Positions 14,287 to 15,735 of a stretch of DNA of 15,735 nucleotides are shown piece by piece; the stretch's first letter is position 1; each line of letters opens with the position of its first letter. The notes beneath the pieces are model-generated. The model was not told the DNA's origin. It saw nothing but the letters and a program-made list of their open reading frames with translations, and did no database searches. The stretch is taken from NCBI RefSeq assembly GCF_938017705.1, contig NZ_CALIIS010000003.1, positions 1-15,735 on the forward strand. The letters are read 5' to 3'. The position numbers were made by a program, and so were the translations under genes. This stretch comes from an uncultured Campylobacter sp. (GTDB taxonomy: Bacteria > Campylobacterota > Campylobacteria > Campylobacterales > Campylobacteraceae).

Positions 14287-14363
14287 AAGGCGCGGGCTAA
14301 AATTTATCCCTACAAGTTACTGCCGCAGCGAACTTGCATATAAATTTAATAGCCTCGCGCCTT
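14287..14363 (-). terminator. large nested hairpin after the PEB4-like gene
   Basis: AAGGCGCGGGCTA at 14287-14299 is matched by TAGCCTCGCGCCTT at 14350-14363 (13 pairs with one bulge). Inside, TAAAATTTA-like arms can pair, and CAAGTT/AACTTG at 14313-14318 and 14331-14336 form a second stem, with CTG/CAG inside that. On the minus strand the last arm is followed by TTTGTTTT. The structure starts 11 bases after the gene's stop codon, so it probably serves as terminator and 3' stabiliser, but it is unusually long (77 nt). Confidence 0.6.
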
Positions 14364-14373
14364 AAAATTAAAA

Positions 14374-15198
14374 CTATTTTGCGTATTCGATGTTTAGTTT
14401 GCCGAATAGCTCATTAGCCTTGTCATCGATTTTTTTGTTTACTTTGCTTGGAAGTAGCTGATTTTTGATGAGATCTTTTACTTTTTCAAACGGCATAGTC
14501 TCAGCCTTTTTGCTGCTTTCTTTGTAGATTATATGATATCCGAATTGCGTCTTTACCGGCGTTTTGCTCATCTCACCATCTTTTAGCGCAAACGCCGCTT
14601 TTTCAAACTCCGGCACCATCATCCCTTTGCCAAAAGAGCCCAAATCGCCACCGTTTTCTTTCGCACTTGGATCGATTGAAATTTCTTTGGCTAGCTTATT
14701 AAATTCCTCTTTTAAATTCTCTTTTTTGACTTTTGATAGCTTCGCAATCGCGTTTTTAGCAGCCTTTTCGTCTGCTACTAAGATATGACTTGCGGTAACG
14801 GAATCTGGTTGCATGAAATTCTGTTTATTTTCATCATAAATTTTTTTAGCTTCCTCGTCGCTGATGCTTACGTCTTTAGCCTGTTCGCGTTGCCATAGAT
14901 TAAATGCGATGCCATCTTTAGCAAGCTCTAGCTGATGCTTATATTCGTCGCTGTTTTCAATGCCTGATTTTTTCGCCTCTGCGATTAGAAGTTTGTATTT
15001 GATTAGATCGTCGATTAGTTTTTTCTTCTCATCGGCGGTTGGTTCCTGTCCGCCGTGCTGCATACCTTGAGCCAAAAACGGTGCAACATCCTCATCCGTA
15101 ATAGTGATATTCGCGTCTTTTGCAGTAGCCAAAACGCCTGCATTAAGCGAAGATATAGCCATAGCGGCAACAAAGCTGAAAGATAAAATTCTTTTCAT
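14374..15198 (-). CDS. peb4: PEB4-like periplasmic peptidyl-prolyl isomerase/chaperone (SurA type)
   Basis: A 274-residue exported chaperone that helps outer-membrane proteins fold in the periplasm and isomerises prolyl bonds. A signal peptide is cut after about A20 (SSLNA). The SurA-like helical N-domain (about 21-130) contains LIDDLIKYKLLIAEAKKSGI and LWQREQAKDVSISDEEAKK. The parvulin domain (about 133-228) shows ASHILV, DPSAKENGGDLGSFGKGMMV and VKTQFGYHIIY. The C-terminal helix VKDLIKNQLLPSKVNKKID returns to the N-domain. Length and layout match C. jejuni PEB4 (Cj0596, cbf2). ATG start with AAAGGA six bases upstream; TATAAT lies at 15230-15235. It has its own promoter and terminator. Confidence 0.95.
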   Translation of the reverse strand: MKRILSFSFVAAMAISSLNAGVLATAKDANITITDEDVAPFLAQGMQHGGQEPTADEKKKLIDDLIKYKLLIAEAKKSGIENSDEYKHQLELAKDGIAFNLWQREQAKDVSISDEEAKKIYDENKQNFMQPDSVTASHILVADEKAAKNAIAKLSKVKKENLKEEFNKLAKEISIDPSAKENGGDLGSFGKGMMVPEFEKAAFALKDGEMSKTPVKTQFGYHIIYKESSKKAETMPFEKVKDLIKNQLLPSKVNKKIDDKANELFGKLNIEYAK

Positions 15199-15229
15199 TA
15201 TTTTTCCTTTATTCGGTAAATTTCGCGCA

Positions 15230-15235
15230 ATTATA
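15230..15235 (-). promoter_or_regulatory. -10 box of the PEB4-like gene
   Basis: TATAAT preceded directly by a run of T on the minus strand (TTTTTTTATAAT), the typical Campylobacter sigma-70 pattern, 32 bases upstream of the ATG at 15198. Confidence 0.75.
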
Positions 15236-15269
15236 AAAAAAGATAGTAAACAAAATAGCGAATGCTAGC

Positions 15270-15298
15270 AAATTCGGCGCGAATCCTGCGCCGAATTT
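15270..15298 (-). terminator. hairpin terminator after the metQ fragment
   Basis: AAATTCGGCGC (15270-15280) and GCGCCGAATTT (15288-15298) form an 11-bp perfect stem with a 7-base loop, 15 bases beyond the MetQ stop codon. The T-rich ends of the arms may serve as the tail in both directions. It shares GCGCCGAA with the dcuB terminator. Confidence 0.7.
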
Positions 15299-15313
15299 TA
15301 AAAAGAGGAGAAG

Positions 15314-15604
15314 TTAAAACGACGGGATGATTGCGCCTTTATATTGCGTCTCGATAAACTTTTTCACTTTCTCGCTTTGAATCGCTTTATCTAGCGCCTT
15401 GATTTTAGGGCTGTTTTCGTTGCCTTCTTTAACGCTAATGACGTTAGTGTAAGGGTTGCCCTCAGCCTTTTCTAAAAATAGCGAATCCTTGATTGGGTTT
15501 AAATTTGCATTAAAAGCAAAATTTGAGTTGATAACCGCAATATCGACATCGCCCAGGGTGCGTGGAAGCGCGGCGCCTTCAAGCTCTAAAATTTCTAAAT
15601 TTTT
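15314..15604 (-). pseudogene. metQ: MetQ (methionine ABC transporter binding lipoprotein), C-terminal third only
   Basis: The last 96 residues match the end of the D-methionine-binding lipoprotein MetQ: LEILELEGAALPRTLGDVDI, AVINSNFAFNANLNP, YTNVISVKEGNEN, KIKALDKAIQSEKVKKFIE and the closing YKGAIIPSF. A full MetQ has about 260-270 residues with a lipoprotein signal. Here the match stops at about 15604, and the frame continues for 19 codons in AT-rich DNA encoding an unrelated segment starting MKCLYHSFLPLS, with no ribosome site for it. The ligand-binding N-terminal lobe and signal peptide are missing from the window. The gene has thus been truncated by the DNA that carries the WGR-domain gene, and cannot make a functional binding protein unless the rest lies beyond the insert. 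Confidence 0.88.
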
Positions 15605-15643
15605 ATAGTTTATATTAAATAATATGGATAAAGGGAGGAAACT
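15605..15643 (+). promoter_or_regulatory. AT-rich junction and leader of the WGR gene
   Basis: Directly at the edge of the MetQ fragment the DNA turns into TATATTAAATAATATGG (about 15611-15627), offering TATATT/TAATAT -10-like boxes on the plus strand, followed by AAGGGAGG (15631-15638), a strong ribosome site five bases before the ATG. No inverted terminal repeat or target duplication can be judged because only one side is visible. Confidence 0.4.
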
Positions 15644-15735
15644 ATGATACAAGCACTTCATTTTAAAAATGAAAAATCTGATAAATTTTGGTTTGTAGAA
15701 ACACTTGATTGTGAAATGATGGTTAATTATGGAAA
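15644..15735 (+). CDS. WGR-domain protein, N-terminal part (runs off the right edge)
   Basis: ATG at 15644, preceded by GGGAGG at a five-base spacing, opens a frame that runs off the right edge after 30 codons. The start MIQALHFKNEKSDKFWFVE, followed by TLDCEMMVNYG, fits the first strands of a WGR domain, whose core is a Lys-Phe-Trp strand and then a strand ending in (W/Y/F)G(R/K). WGR domains occur in PARP-like proteins and, in bacteria, as small or N-terminal domains in proteins with leucine-rich or MolR-like repeats. A/T-rich codon use differs from the neighbours, which suggests horizontal transfer. The rest of the protein, and so its role, is unseen; the domain call rests on 30 residues. 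Confidence 0.55.
   Translation, partial: MIQALHFKNEKSDKFWFVETLDCEMMVNYG

Noticed and set aside
15605..15661. Start of a 115-residue minus-strand protein beginning MKCLYHSF
   Set aside because: The first 19 codons lie in the inserted AT-rich DNA, overlap the WGR gene start, and have no ribosome site; the rest is the MetQ fragment.
1..15735. CRISPR array, integrase, transposase or prophage genes
   Set aside because: No regularly spaced repeats and no recognisable recombinase or phage protein motifs were seen on either strand.

Overview
The window looks like a chromosomal stretch of a Campylobacterota genome, most likely an oral-type Campylobacter of fairly high G+C for the genus (C. gracilis or C. 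showae/rectus-like; species is inference). Reasons: the PEB4-type SurA/parvulin chaperone, an AspA plus Dcu fumarate/aspartate module, AAGGA-type ribosome sites with frequent GTG and TTG starts, T-rich TATAAT promoters without clear -35 boxes, and very many AAATTT-type words between genes.

Layout. 1-282 (-): N-terminal fragment of an unrecognised membrane protein. 283-1428: gene-poor, but with one compact candidate transcription unit on the minus strand (TATAAT box, strong ribosome site, 27-residue single-helix protein, GC hairpin) and direct repeats. 1429-3158 (-): a response regulator and sensor kinase pair with a 4-base overlap. 3257-5589 (+): a lipoprotein operon (CsgG family, DUF4810, DUF799/GNA1162) followed by a DIP1984-family gene. 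5590-7220 (+): a possible 44-codon gene, a secreted dual-specificity phosphatase broken by a frameshift, and an unidentified C-terminal coding remnant. 7221-7898 (+): an SMI1/KNR4 (SUKH)-like protein. 7899-9376: about 1.5 kb without an intact gene, with decayed frames and a candidate small RNA ending in a good terminator.

9377-9904 (-): flavodoxin-fold NAD(P)H oxidoreductase. 10188-13224 (-): aspA followed by dcuB, separated by about 290 bases full of inverted repeats. 13540-14139 (-): DedA-family membrane protein. 14374-15198 (-): PEB4-like periplasmic chaperone. 15314-15604 (-): the C-terminal third of a MetQ lipoprotein, abruptly joined to AT-rich DNA that carries, on the opposite strand, the start of a WGR-domain gene (15644 onward). 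That junction is the clearest sign of recent rearrangement.

Functionally, AspA turns aspartate into fumarate and DcuB exchanges fumarate/aspartate for succinate, which supports fumarate respiration in microaerobic or anaerobic conditions. The lipoprotein cassette, PEB4, DedA and the phosphatase all act at the cell envelope or periplasm. The gene-poor and broken stretches (5.6-9.4 kb and the right end) are where accessory or decaying content collects. No CRISPR array, rRNA, convincing tRNA, transposase or recognisable new multi-gene system was seen. All family calls are from reading motifs by eye; no database search was run.
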